Assembly: GCF_003610535.1 (NCBI RefSeq)
Contig: NZ_RAPN01000001.1
Location: forward strand, 744,001 to 808,000
Length of the DNA: 64,000 nucleotides
Direction: 5' to 3'
Origin: Mangrovibacterium diazotrophicum
Lineage (GTDB): Bacteria > Bacteroidota > Bacteroidia > Bacteroidales > Prolixibacteraceae
Below, in pieces: positions 25,134 to 37,081 of this stretch. The translations under genes were made by a program, and so were the position numbers. How positions within the stretch are numbered: position 1 is the first letter of the stretch; every line of letters starts with the position of its first letter. A model generated the notes under the pieces. That model had not been told where the DNA came from. It did not search any database and was given only the letters and a program-made list of their open reading frames with translations.

Positions 25134-26564
25134 TTACCAATCATCACTTCTGAATGATGATACCGGTAAGCCGTTTGTTCCGTAAAGGGTTCCCACGGTG
25201 AAGTCATCGAAAGCATAGCGCACAGCTACCGGCTTTTCAACTCTTGGAGAAGACAACACTACTGATTTGCTTCGCAAAAAGACTTCTGCCGGGTAAAAAA
25301 CTTTGTCGTCGCCTGCTATCTGGAAACCTGTCAGCTCTTTTCCGTAAGTCGTCAAACCGTTGGAGGCGTCGTTGAACGAGACGATCAATTGGCTGCCTTT
25401 TATCTCGAAGGTGTTGTAAGAAGGACTTTTATAGGCGAAATCTCTGAATCCGTAGGTCTTTGCCAAGGCCCACAAAGCCAGCCGTTCTCCACCCTCCTGC
25501 TTGTGCATGGGATGAATACTGGTTTTCTCGCCAACATCCATCAGCACGGCCATTCCACTGTTCGGGATTTTTGCCTCCGCTTTACGCTGTGCATCGCGCA
25601 AATACGCCGAATTGTATTTTTCATGATATTCTTTCGGTGTGAAAACGGAGTAATCGAAAGGCGCAATCTGACAATAATAGAACGGGAAATCGCCGATTCC
25701 CCACAGCGAACGCCACTCGGCCACCATGGTCGGGAAGAGTTCTTCGTAACGATCGGGCTCAATGTAGTTGGTTTCGCCCTGGTACCAGATACAACCGGCA
25801 ATTCCGTAACCAATCACCGGATACAACATCCCGTTGAACAGGACAGTCGGTGTACGGTTCGGCACAGGAATACTGTCTCCCGGTGCAGGCACTTGCTTAT
25901 CTTCGAATGAAACCGAAGTCTTCGGGCTCATCCAGGCTTGAATACAGGAACCGCCGTAGCTCACCTCGATCAAACCAACCGGAACGCCCAGCATTTCCTG
26001 CAACATGCGGCCAAAATAGTAGCCCGTTGCACTGAAATTGCGAACGGCAGCCGGGTCAGCTTCTTTCCACTTGGCATCAAAATTATCCTGAGCCACAGTT
26101 TGCGAACTACGAGGAACCGTAATCAAGCGAATTTGGTCATTTGTCGATTTCAGGATATCCATGTTTGAGCCAACCACGGGCTGTCCCGGAAAACCTTTCA
26201 TCGGCATTTCCATGTTCGACTGGCCGGTGCACAACCAAACTTCACCAATCAAAATATTTTGCAGTACCATCTCGGTCCCGTCACTGATTTTAATTTCGAA
26301 AGGACCACCAGCTTCCGGTGTTTCAAGCTGCAACTTCCACTTTCCATCCTTATCCGCCTTGGTCGTGTAGGTTTTGTTGTTCCAGGAAGGAGTCACTTCC
26401 ACTGTTGCTTTGGCATCAGCCCAGCCCCACATAGCAACTTCACTTTTTTGCTGCAAAATGGCATTATTGGCAAACAAAGCGGGCATTTTCACTTCGGCAC
26501 GTAGCTGAAATACGCCTGCCAAAAGCAAGATCATCAATACATTTCGTTTCATCAAAAACTTCAT
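25134..26564 (-). CDS. SGNH acetylesterase (sialate O-acetylesterase-like, CE20-type)
   Basis: A 476-residue exported esterase (signal peptide about residues 1-23). The SGNH catalytic motifs are GQSNMEMPM (Ser near 115), a GG/WYQGETN block near 262 and SIHPMHKQ (His near 355). An N-terminal beta-sandwich (residues about 25-105) precedes the hydrolase domain, as in sialate O-acetylesterase-like proteins of plant-glycan loci. It probably removes acetyl groups from pectin side chains so that the neighbouring glycosidases can act. It lies between the GH106 gene and the DUF5703 gene. Confidence 0.85.
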   Translation of the reverse strand: MKFLMKRNVLMILLLAGVFQLRAEVKMPALFANNAILQQKSEVAMWGWADAKATVEVTPSWNNKTYTTKADKDGKWKLQLETPEAGGPFEIKISDGTEMVLQNILIGEVWLCTGQSNMEMPMKGFPGQPVVGSNMDILKSTNDQIRLITVPRSSQTVAQDNFDAKWKEADPAAVRNFSATGYYFGRMLQEMLGVPVGLIEVSYGGSCIQAWMSPKTSVSFEDKQVPAPGDSIPVPNRTPTVLFNGMLYPVIGYGIAGCIWYQGETNYIEPDRYEELFPTMVAEWRSLWGIGDFPFYYCQIAPFDYSVFTPKEYHEKYNSAYLRDAQRKAEAKIPNSGMAVLMDVGEKTSIHPMHKQEGGERLALWALAKTYGFRDFAYKSPSYNTFEIKGSQLIVSFNDASNGLTTYGKELTGFQIAGDDKVFYPAEVFLRSKSVVLSSPRVEKPVAVRYAFDDFTVGTLYGTNGLPVSSFRSDDW

Positions 26565-26679
26565 CTCGTTTATCTTTCGTTTGTTAATTTTTCAGTTCAA
26601 TATTCTATCTATTGAGGGCCTTTCCATTTAGGGCTTGACTTAAAGTCAAACCCTAAATAGCAGCTAACTTTTGCTCATT

Positions 26680-29600
26680 TCACTTTTGCCTTTGCAAGGT
26701 TACAGGCCCCAGTAAACCGGCAGGAAGCAACGGTTGCCCTTCCAATCGGTAGGGAGCAGTCGTCCAGGTGATGCGCTGATCTTCCGGCAAACGATGGTCA
26801 CCAATTAACCGGTTGTTCCAGGTGTTTGCAACTTTAATGGTCAATCTGTTTTCACCTTTTTTCAGACTCGTTGCCGCCAAATGGTAAGGAGCAGTCCAAA
26901 GCACAACCGGTTCGCTACCGTTCAAGCTAACTTCGGCCACATCACAAACTTTCCCGAGGTCTAACCACAGGCCGGTGGTATCACCATCCCAATTGAAGGT
27001 TGATTTATACACCGCTTCACCCGAGTAGTATTTAATGGCATCATCGGCATTTTTCGACCAATCAGTCAGGCTTTGGAATGTTTGAGCTTTCTCCGATCCT
27101 CCAAAATCCGAATCGAAGCTTACTTCCCAAGTCGTGTTAATTGTGTCAACAGACGATGGATTCGCCGATTTCAGTTTTTCACCGGCTGCTCCACCTTTAT
27201 CTCCAAAGAGTACAAATACCGATTCGTAGGAATGAAAGGAGTATTTTATCATCACCCGCCCGCTTTCGTCCGTTTGATAGGTACATTCAGCGTATTTTCC
27301 TGTAGCCGGATTAAAAAGAAACGGAGCCTTGCTATTCGCCCGAAAGGACATGGTTGCAGTTAGGCTTTCAGCGGTTTGATTGGCAATAAAGTAGATATCT
27401 CCCTCGTCTGAATTCCGATGATTCCAGGCTAATTTACCCGTTGCATCCGACGTAAAATCAGGATCAACGCCGAGAAGTTCGAGGGTTGAATTTTCAAAAG
27501 AACCAAAGATTAATCGTCCTTTTCCTTTTTGAATATATTTCAGCTTTTCACCATTTAGTTCCATGCTTTTCTCTGTACCGGAAAACATTTCATCGAGAAT
27601 GGCTTTCAAGCGATCACTATCTTCATTCAGGCTGATTGTTTTTGTTGGCGTTTGTTGCATTAAAATAGTCGCGCCGTCATTTAATAACTCGAGTAACTTC
27701 CTGGCAACTTCAATACTCATGCGTTCCCCTCCCTGGGGAGCCATCTTGCGATTTCCCGGAATCACCAAAATTGAATACTTCATTCCTGAAGCAAACACAA
27801 CTTTCCCGTTTTCAACAGTAGCCAGATTCAGTAAAGCATCTTTGTTGAACGAATCGTAGGCGTAGCCCCGCAACGGATCAATCCAATTCTCTGGACGGGC
27901 CATATTGGCCTGTGTGCTGACAGTCCGGGGCATTTCGTATTTCGGAAAGCCTTCGTTTTTCAAACGTTCTTTTTCCGACGCAACACGTTGCTTGCCAAAC
28001 AAGCCAGGCAGAGTATTGACCAGCCGATCCGGCAGTAGGGCACGTCTGGGGATCTCTTCACCTGTAAACACAGCAATATCCACAACCGGCTGCCCTTTTT
28101 GCAACAGGCGCTGACTGTTTTCCAAGTAAGTCCAAAATCCATGGCTCATCTCCCACCATGTTTGCCCGCGTTGCAGGAAGGTTCCGACCTTGTCCAATGT
28201 CATGCCTGGCTTCCGATCCAGCCACGGGCTGTGGACAAAAACATGGTTGACAATTTTGTTGATCCCCAATGCCAGATTTCTGTCGGCATAGGGTTTAAGC
28301 ATCGCCGGCGTTTCATTCCAATCCAAACGGATCTCAGTAAAACTTTCTGACTGAATAACCGGTTTGCCATAAATGTGTGCTGCAGAAATTGCATCCAGCA
28401 CATCATTGGGTTTATCGTGCGACGGGCTCTGGAACCAAAATTCCCCCGCCGGATAATCGACATATTTTTGATGTAACATCCCGTCGACAACTCCTGTTGG
28501 AGCGTTACTCTCCTCTACAAATTTCACCCCAAGTTGATGTGCTTCAGCCGCCATTGTACACGAAAATTTGTCCGCAAATAATTCGGTTACCGTTTCCCGA
28601 ACATCGCGCAAAACGCTTTCCGAAACATCAGCACTTTCCAACGGAACACCAGCCATAACAGGCAAATAAGGCATTAAACTGTACCCCATGCGTTTTTCAA
28701 ATTCCTCAGGGAATTTGGCGGTCCAGTTCTGACTACCACACTCCCAACTATCGCAAAGCATCCGGGTAAGTGTGCCGTGAGCATCCTCACCAACCTGATT
28801 ATATATTTCACCGAACCACTTATCAAACTGTAGTTTGACGGCATCTTCGCTGAACTTGTCGCATTCCAAACCACGGGCACCACCGCCAATATAATTTTCG
28901 GCTCCGGTTGATGTGTGTCCCATGCGGATGATCTTCCATTTTCCTTCGGGAGCGTTCCAGTTTAAAACACCATCCGCAGACACATATTCAGTCACATTGA
29001 TCAGCGTATTCAGCGAAACAAATTGTCCATCCTCTGCATATGTTTTTGTTTCGTCGGCAATACGCCAGATCGACGCATTTTTCCCTTCAAACTGGTTGAT
29101 ACGAGCCGACGATAGCAAACGCAAACCCTTCAACTGTAATTTGGGACTCCATTTGGCATCATCCAAATCTTCCGCACCAGGTTCCGAACCATCCTTTTCA
29201 AAAACAAAGCGGAAATATTTCGCCGTTACCGGAGTGATTGCCTGGGTATTGGGCTGGTATAAATCCTGCCAGCCACTGCGCGGAGGAACCAAGCGTGTGT
29301 GCTCCCGGAAAGTTTCACCATCATTACTTACCTGCACAATCAACCGGTTCGATTGGTAATTGGCCCATCCGGTTGAAATCTGAATCGTCCGGCAAGTAAA
29401 AGGTTTATTGAATGCGTATTCAATCCAACCTTCCTTTTTAGATGTGAAAGTTTTATCGTTATTCTTTGTTGCCAAATACTGCAAATCGCCTTCCTGCATA
29501 TTCGAACTAACCGTAGGCTGGATCACCCACGAATCCTGTTCGTAATCGGCAACCGGATAGGCATAAGTGGCAATGTCTTCGTAATAGCCTTTATAATCCT

Positions 29601-30078
29601 CTGGCTTCGGCAGCGAGAAATGGAGTTGCGCCCCACCTTCGACAATCGTATCAGCCCAAACTACCTTTTGCATCGATAGGTCCGGAGTAATCCAGGGGCC
29701 ACCGGCAGTTGTGAATCCATCGCAAGTATTGAAACCCAATGATATCCCCAAACGTTTGGCTTCTTTCACCGTGTATTTCACAACGTCGAACCACTCAGGG
29801 CTGTAGGTTACCAATTGATTTTCGTACAAACCGGCCGTATCGCGAATCGCAAAAATATAAGCCCCACCAATCCCCTGTTTTTTCATCGCTTCAAGATCGG
29901 CGGTAATCCCCTCTTTACTCACAGCTCCGTGCACCCAGTGCCAAAAGGTCCAAACAGTAGCATCATCAGCCGTTGGCGCTTCAACTTTTGCCTTTGGAGT
30001 TTTTTCCTGGACACAAGAAATTCCAAGCACCAACAGGGCAATCGCTAAAAGGATTTGTATCGGTTTGATTCGTTTCAT
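26680..30078 (-). CDS. GH106 alpha-L-rhamnosidase
   Basis: A 1132-residue lipoprotein (lipobox GISC near residue 22). It begins with the GH106 pattern VWTFWHWVHGAVSKEGITADLEAMKKQGIGGAYIF, part of a TIM-barrel front edge, and continues with FNTCDGFTTAGGPWI and TGAENYIGGGARGLECDKFS. A galactose-binding-like beta-sandwich is inserted around residues 190-300, and another lies at the C-terminus. GH106 members cut alpha-L-rhamnose from rhamnogalacturonan I and II. It is 19 bp after a GH2 gene and is part of the GH78-led operon. Confidence 0.88.
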   Translation of the reverse strand: MKRIKPIQILLAIALLVLGISCVQEKTPKAKVEAPTADDATVWTFWHWVHGAVSKEGITADLEAMKKQGIGGAYIFAIRDTAGLYENQLVTYSPEWFDVVKYTVKEAKRLGISLGFNTCDGFTTAGGPWITPDLSMQKVVWADTIVEGGAQLHFSLPKPEDYKGYYEDIATYAYPVADYEQDSWVIQPTVSSNMQEGDLQYLATKNNDKTFTSKKEGWIEYAFNKPFTCRTIQISTGWANYQSNRLIVQVSNDGETFREHTRLVPPRSGWQDLYQPNTQAITPVTAKYFRFVFEKDGSEPGAEDLDDAKWSPKLQLKGLRLLSSARINQFEGKNASIWRIADETKTYAEDGQFVSLNTLINVTEYVSADGVLNWNAPEGKWKIIRMGHTSTGAENYIGGGARGLECDKFSEDAVKLQFDKWFGEIYNQVGEDAHGTLTRMLCDSWECGSQNWTAKFPEEFEKRMGYSLMPYLPVMAGVPLESADVSESVLRDVRETVTELFADKFSCTMAAEAHQLGVKFVEESNAPTGVVDGMLHQKYVDYPAGEFWFQSPSHDKPNDVLDAISAAHIYGKPVIQSESFTEIRLDWNETPAMLKPYADRNLALGINKIVNHVFVHSPWLDRKPGMTLDKVGTFLQRGQTWWEMSHGFWTYLENSQRLLQKGQPVVDIAVFTGEEIPRRALLPDRLVNTLPGLFGKQRVASEKERLKNEGFPKYEMPRTVSTQANMARPENWIDPLRGYAYDSFNKDALLNLATVENGKVVFASGMKYSILVIPGNRKMAPQGGERMSIEVARKLLELLNDGATILMQQTPTKTISLNEDSDRLKAILDEMFSGTEKSMELNGEKLKYIQKGKGRLIFGSFENSTLELLGVDPDFTSDATGKLAWNHRNSDEGDIYFIANQTAESLTATMSFRANSKAPFLFNPATGKYAECTYQTDESGRVMIKYSFHSYESVFVLFGDKGGAAGEKLKSANPSSVDTINTTWEVSFDSDFGGSEKAQTFQSLTDWSKNADDAIKYYSGEAVYKSTFNWDGDTTGLWLDLGKVCDVAEVSLNGSEPVVLWTAPYHLAATSLKKGENRLTIKVANTWNNRLIGDHRLPEDQRITWTTAPYRLEGQPLLPAGLLGPVTLQRQK

Positions 30079-30097
30079 TCGTCAGTTTGGCTTTGAA

Positions 30098-33412
<3,315 letters not shown>

Positions 33413-35839
33413 TTAATTAGAAGTAAGCGTCAATGAATTCGATTCTAAACCGTCACTACTGGCCGTGATTTTAATATTTCCGGCATGTTCAGTGCTTTGC
33501 ACAATTACCAAACACATGCCATTAAATGCTTTCCGGTAGCTGGCTTTAAATGGGTCAGTGCTGGCCTGGTAACCATTGTCAACCCCGGCAACAAAACCTT
33601 CTCCGTCAACATTGAAATTGATCAGGTTGGCTGCATCGGGCACCATATTTCCGTCCTTGTCCGTCACTTTCACCGTGATGAAAGAAAGATCACTTCCATC
33701 TGCCTTTATGTTGTTGCGATCTGCGATCAATTCGATTTTTGCGGCCTGACCTGCCGTGTGGATTTCCTGTTCAGCCACTTTTTCACCGTTTTTATAACTC
33801 ACTGCCCGAACACTTCCGGCATGAAACGGCACCCGCCACATCACATGAAACTGATCTTTTTCTTTCGACTTCCGGCCCTGCGAAACGCCATTCACAAACA
33901 GTTCCACTTCATCGGCGTTGTTGTAATAAGCCCACAAATCGACGGTTTGTCCTTCGGTCCAATTCCAGTGAGGGAACAGGTGCAACACCGTTTTATCAGT
34001 CCATTCACTTTGATACATGTAATACACATCTTTGGGAAAACCGCACAGGTCGATGATTCCCAAATAGCTGCTGCGCGCTGGGTACGGGTACGGCAAAGGC
34101 TCGCCGATATAGTCGAAGCCCGACCAAATGAACATGCCGGGGATGAAGTCATTATTCTTCACCACCGCCCAGGTATCTTCGTGCGTGGCTCCCCAATAGG
34201 CGATACAGTTGTCGAAGGAAGAAGCCGTCAGATCCGGATTTCCATCAAACGGAGCATTGTAAGCCGGCGGCCAAATGCGCACGCTGTCCGAAGGAAAATC
34301 GTAATGCCCGCGGGATGACAAAGCCGACATATTTTCAGACGCCAGCATGCACTCGCCCGGGTAACGATCCGGAAATTTCAAATACTCCTCGTGTTTATAG
34401 TTGAAACTCAGTAAATCCAGTGCTCCGGATTTGTAGAGATTATTTTTTTCCGGATCAGTTTCCGTTAAAGCCGCTGTTATTGGTCGAGTCGTGTCCAACG
34501 ACTTGACGATATCAGCTAACTCGCGGGTAATTCGAATCCCGGTTGTATCGAATTGTTCTGGAATTTCGTTTCCAATGCTCCAAACAAAAATTGAAGGATG
34601 ATTACGGTCCCGCAAAATCATATCTTCCAAATCGCGCTTGTGCCATTCATCCCAATACAGGTGATAGCCTTTCTTGGCTTTCGTTTTCTTCCATTCGTCG
34701 AAAGACTCGTTGATCACCAGGAAGCCCATTTTGTCGCACAAATGCAGCAGTTCGGGAGCCGGAGGATTGTGTGCCATGCGAATGCCGTTTACGCCCATTT
34801 CCTTCAGAATTTCTAATTGGCGCTCCATCGCACGCGTATTTACAGCTGCCCCCAAAGCTCCCAGGTCGTGGTGCTGATTGACACCATGTAACTTGTAAGG
34901 TTTGCCATTCAGGAAAAAGCCTTTGTCCGGCGTGAATTCGAACCAACGCAAACCAAGTGGCGTGTTGTATTCATCCACAAGCTTTCCCTCTTTGAAAACT
35001 TCCGATTTTACCTGGTATAAGTTTGGATTCTCGGGCGACCACAGTGCCGGATTATTCAACTCAAAATTTTGGGTCAAAGATGAAATTCCATTCGTCGCCG
35101 TCAATGTCGATTCAGCTTTGGCAAGAACTGTTCCCTGGCTATCCAAAACCGACGATTTCACAAGCACTTCCTGCTCCTGTGTATCTGTATTTTCGAGTTG
35201 AATATCCAGATGAACCTTCGCCAGCGTTTCAGAAACTTCGGGAGTGGTTACAAAAGTTCCCCAATGTGCCACATGAACCGGGTTCTTTTCAACCAGCCAA
35301 ACATGGCGGTAAATGCCGGATCCGGTGTACCATCGTGAAGCAGGCTGAGCCGAATTATCAACCCGAACAGCCAGGATATTTTCGCTTTCACCGTAATTCA
35401 AATAGGGCGTCAAGTCGTAACGAAATGAAATATAGCCATAAGGACGCTTGCCTAAAAAATGACCGTTAATCCAGACTTCGCTGTTGCAAAAAACACCATC
35501 AAAATCAATGTAGAAGTTTTTATTGCTTGTCGGTTTTTCCAAACGAAAACTCTTGCGGTACCAGCCAATTCCGGTTGGAAGTGCCCCGCCTTCGGTGGTT
35601 GATGGCGCATCAGCGCTAAACTCGCCTTCGATACTCCAATCGTGGGGCACATTTAGCTTTCGCCAGCTTCCATCTTCATAACCCGCCTGAAACGCGAGCG
35701 AGTCGTCGCCCAGCATAAATTTCCAGTCTTTGTCGAAGTTTTGTCGATCTGCTAATTGTTTAGGTTGACAACTGAAAATGAGTCCTGTTAGTGACAAGAG
35801 CATCAACAGACGTATGTTTCGTTTGGTCGATTTATTCAT
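33413..35839 (-). CDS. GH2 glycosidase, lipoprotein (DUF4982 type)
   Basis: A lipoprotein of 808 residues from the ATG at 35837-35839. A longer frame to 35887 gives an unlikely leader and is rejected. The lipobox is FSC near residue 24. The jelly-roll begins DKDWKFMLGDDSLAFQ and holds VPHDWSIEG. The TIM barrel shows WSIGNEIPEQ (acid/base Glu near 421) and SENMS (nucleophile candidate near 500). C-terminal Ig-like domains carry VELFVNGVSQGRK. This shorter DUF4982-containing form is often annotated beta-galactosidase, but beta-glucuronidase-like and other activities occur in the group. An 89-bp gap with a CACAGAG repeat separates it from the upstream gene. Confidence 0.87.
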   Translation of the reverse strand: MNKSTKRNIRLLMLLSLTGLIFSCQPKQLADRQNFDKDWKFMLGDDSLAFQAGYEDGSWRKLNVPHDWSIEGEFSADAPSTTEGGALPTGIGWYRKSFRLEKPTSNKNFYIDFDGVFCNSEVWINGHFLGKRPYGYISFRYDLTPYLNYGESENILAVRVDNSAQPASRWYTGSGIYRHVWLVEKNPVHVAHWGTFVTTPEVSETLAKVHLDIQLENTDTQEQEVLVKSSVLDSQGTVLAKAESTLTATNGISSLTQNFELNNPALWSPENPNLYQVKSEVFKEGKLVDEYNTPLGLRWFEFTPDKGFFLNGKPYKLHGVNQHHDLGALGAAVNTRAMERQLEILKEMGVNGIRMAHNPPAPELLHLCDKMGFLVINESFDEWKKTKAKKGYHLYWDEWHKRDLEDMILRDRNHPSIFVWSIGNEIPEQFDTTGIRITRELADIVKSLDTTRPITAALTETDPEKNNLYKSGALDLLSFNYKHEEYLKFPDRYPGECMLASENMSALSSRGHYDFPSDSVRIWPPAYNAPFDGNPDLTASSFDNCIAYWGATHEDTWAVVKNNDFIPGMFIWSGFDYIGEPLPYPYPARSSYLGIIDLCGFPKDVYYMYQSEWTDKTVLHLFPHWNWTEGQTVDLWAYYNNADEVELFVNGVSQGRKSKEKDQFHVMWRVPFHAGSVRAVSYKNGEKVAEQEIHTAGQAAKIELIADRNNIKADGSDLSFITVKVTDKDGNMVPDAANLINFNVDGEGFVAGVDNGYQASTDPFKASYRKAFNGMCLVIVQSTEHAGNIKITASSDGLESNSLTLTSN

Positions 35840-35845
35840 CTTTTT

Positions 35846-35891
35846 ATTTTTAAACACAGAGATCGCTGAGAAAATGCAGAGTTTCACAGAG
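35846..35891. repeat. Intergenic CACAGAG/TTTCACAGAG repeat, copy 2
   Basis: The minus strand reads CTCTGTGAAACTCTGC, then a spacer, then CTCTGTGTTTAAAAA. It resembles the element at 3102-3135, with the same two ends and a longer spacer. It lies just upstream of the GH2 gene at 35839. Confidence 0.45.
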
Positions 35892-35928
35892 TCTCTTTTT
35901 CTGATTTCTATTGTCTGACTTCCCGCCC

Positions 35929-37053
35929 CTACTTCACTGTTGATTCTTCCGTTGAATTAAAAGTCATCGGGCTTTTGCCCAAGTCTTTTGAAGTGGCCAA
36001 AGCGATTCCGCGATTACCCAGTTTGTCTACTGCATTGTAGTAGTGATAAACCACACCATCAACCTTGATGACGTAGGCTTTGTGAGCAAATAAATCGTCG
36101 TAGTTTTCTGAAGGCTCAATCAGGTGCTGGCCATTCCATTCCGTCCAATGCACCAAATCGTATGAAGCAGCAAAGCTGTTGTAAACAACCGTTTGCCCAT
36201 CGGGCCAGTAGGCACGGAAAAAGAACATCACATACACATCGCCGATTTTCTGAATGACAGCATCGCCGGTAATACCTTTGTGGTGATTCAAAACAGGCTC
36301 GTCGCCAAAGCGCTTCCAATTGACCATGTCGTCGGAAACAGCCATGCTGATGCGTTCAGCACCGCGATCCGGATTGATGCTGTCGCCGCGCGCATTGTAG
36401 TACATCACAAACGGATGCCCGGTCAGACGTTCTTCATCTTTGATGATAAAATTCTTATAAATTGTACTGTTATCGTACCAACGGGCATCTGCATCTTTCG
36501 AAGTCATCACCGGCACTGCCAAACGCTCCCACTGGTGCAAAGTCGCCGGATCTCCTGAGGTATAAGCCATCCCAACCGACAGCAAACCTTTTTCATATCC
36601 GGTTGAGTTACCACCAAAGTAGCTCATCCAATATTTCCCGTCGTAGGTGTCGATACCATAATCGCTTCCCCAATCGTAATGAATCAGCGACGGATAACCG
36701 GCCTTTTGATTGACATCCCAGTCGGTGGTATCCGAGAACTGCATAATCGCACCTTGCTCCTTCCAGTGGATCAGGTCGTCGCTCAACGCCAGGTGTGTCT
36801 CGTAACCACGACCGTCAAAAATAATGTAGGTCATCACCCATTGGTCGTCGTGACGGAAGATCGTCGGGCAATCCATTTTGTACGAATTGCTATCGGGCAC
36901 CATAACCAGCCCATATTTATAGGGCGTTTTCACCTCGTTATAAATTTCGTCCATCTTCAGCTGAGAGACGGTTGTAGGTAATTCTATCTTTTTAGGTGAG
37001 CAAGCAACCATTGAAAGCGCTGCCAGTACTAATGCAAAAAATGTTCTTTTCAT
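35929..37053 (-). CDS. Five-bladed beta-propeller glycosidase-like lipoprotein (GH43/GH32 superfamily)
   Basis: A 374-residue lipoprotein (lipobox MVAC near residue 18). Repeated blade motifs are visible: YKMDCPTIFRHDDQWVMTYIIFDGRGYETHLALSDDLIHW-type segments, then WISYFGG-like and HPFVMYYNARGD, and a final MAVSDDMVNW. The placement of acidic residues in CPTIF..DD and GDAVIQKIGD fits the furanosidase superfamily. I cannot name the CAZy family or the sugar. An arabinofuranosidase, galactofuranosidase or related activity is the most natural guess. It lies 28 bp after the GH78 gene and is co-transcribed with it. Confidence 0.65.
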   Translation of the reverse strand: MKRTFFALVLAALSMVACSPKKIELPTTVSQLKMDEIYNEVKTPYKYGLVMVPDSNSYKMDCPTIFRHDDQWVMTYIIFDGRGYETHLALSDDLIHWKEQGAIMQFSDTTDWDVNQKAGYPSLIHYDWGSDYGIDTYDGKYWMSYFGGNSTGYEKGLLSVGMAYTSGDPATLHQWERLAVPVMTSKDADARWYDNSTIYKNFIIKDEERLTGHPFVMYYNARGDSINPDRGAERISMAVSDDMVNWKRFGDEPVLNHHKGITGDAVIQKIGDVYVMFFFRAYWPDGQTVVYNSFAASYDLVHWTEWNGQHLIEPSENYDDLFAHKAYVIKVDGVVYHYYNAVDKLGNRGIALATSKDLGKSPMTFNSTEESTVK

Positions 37054-37081
37054 GTTTATTCCAAAGCGGTCGTTGACCGGT

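Noticed and set aside
29753-29760. AAACGTTT core within the GH106 gene
   Set aside because: Only the inner eight bases match and the site is inside the coding sequence.
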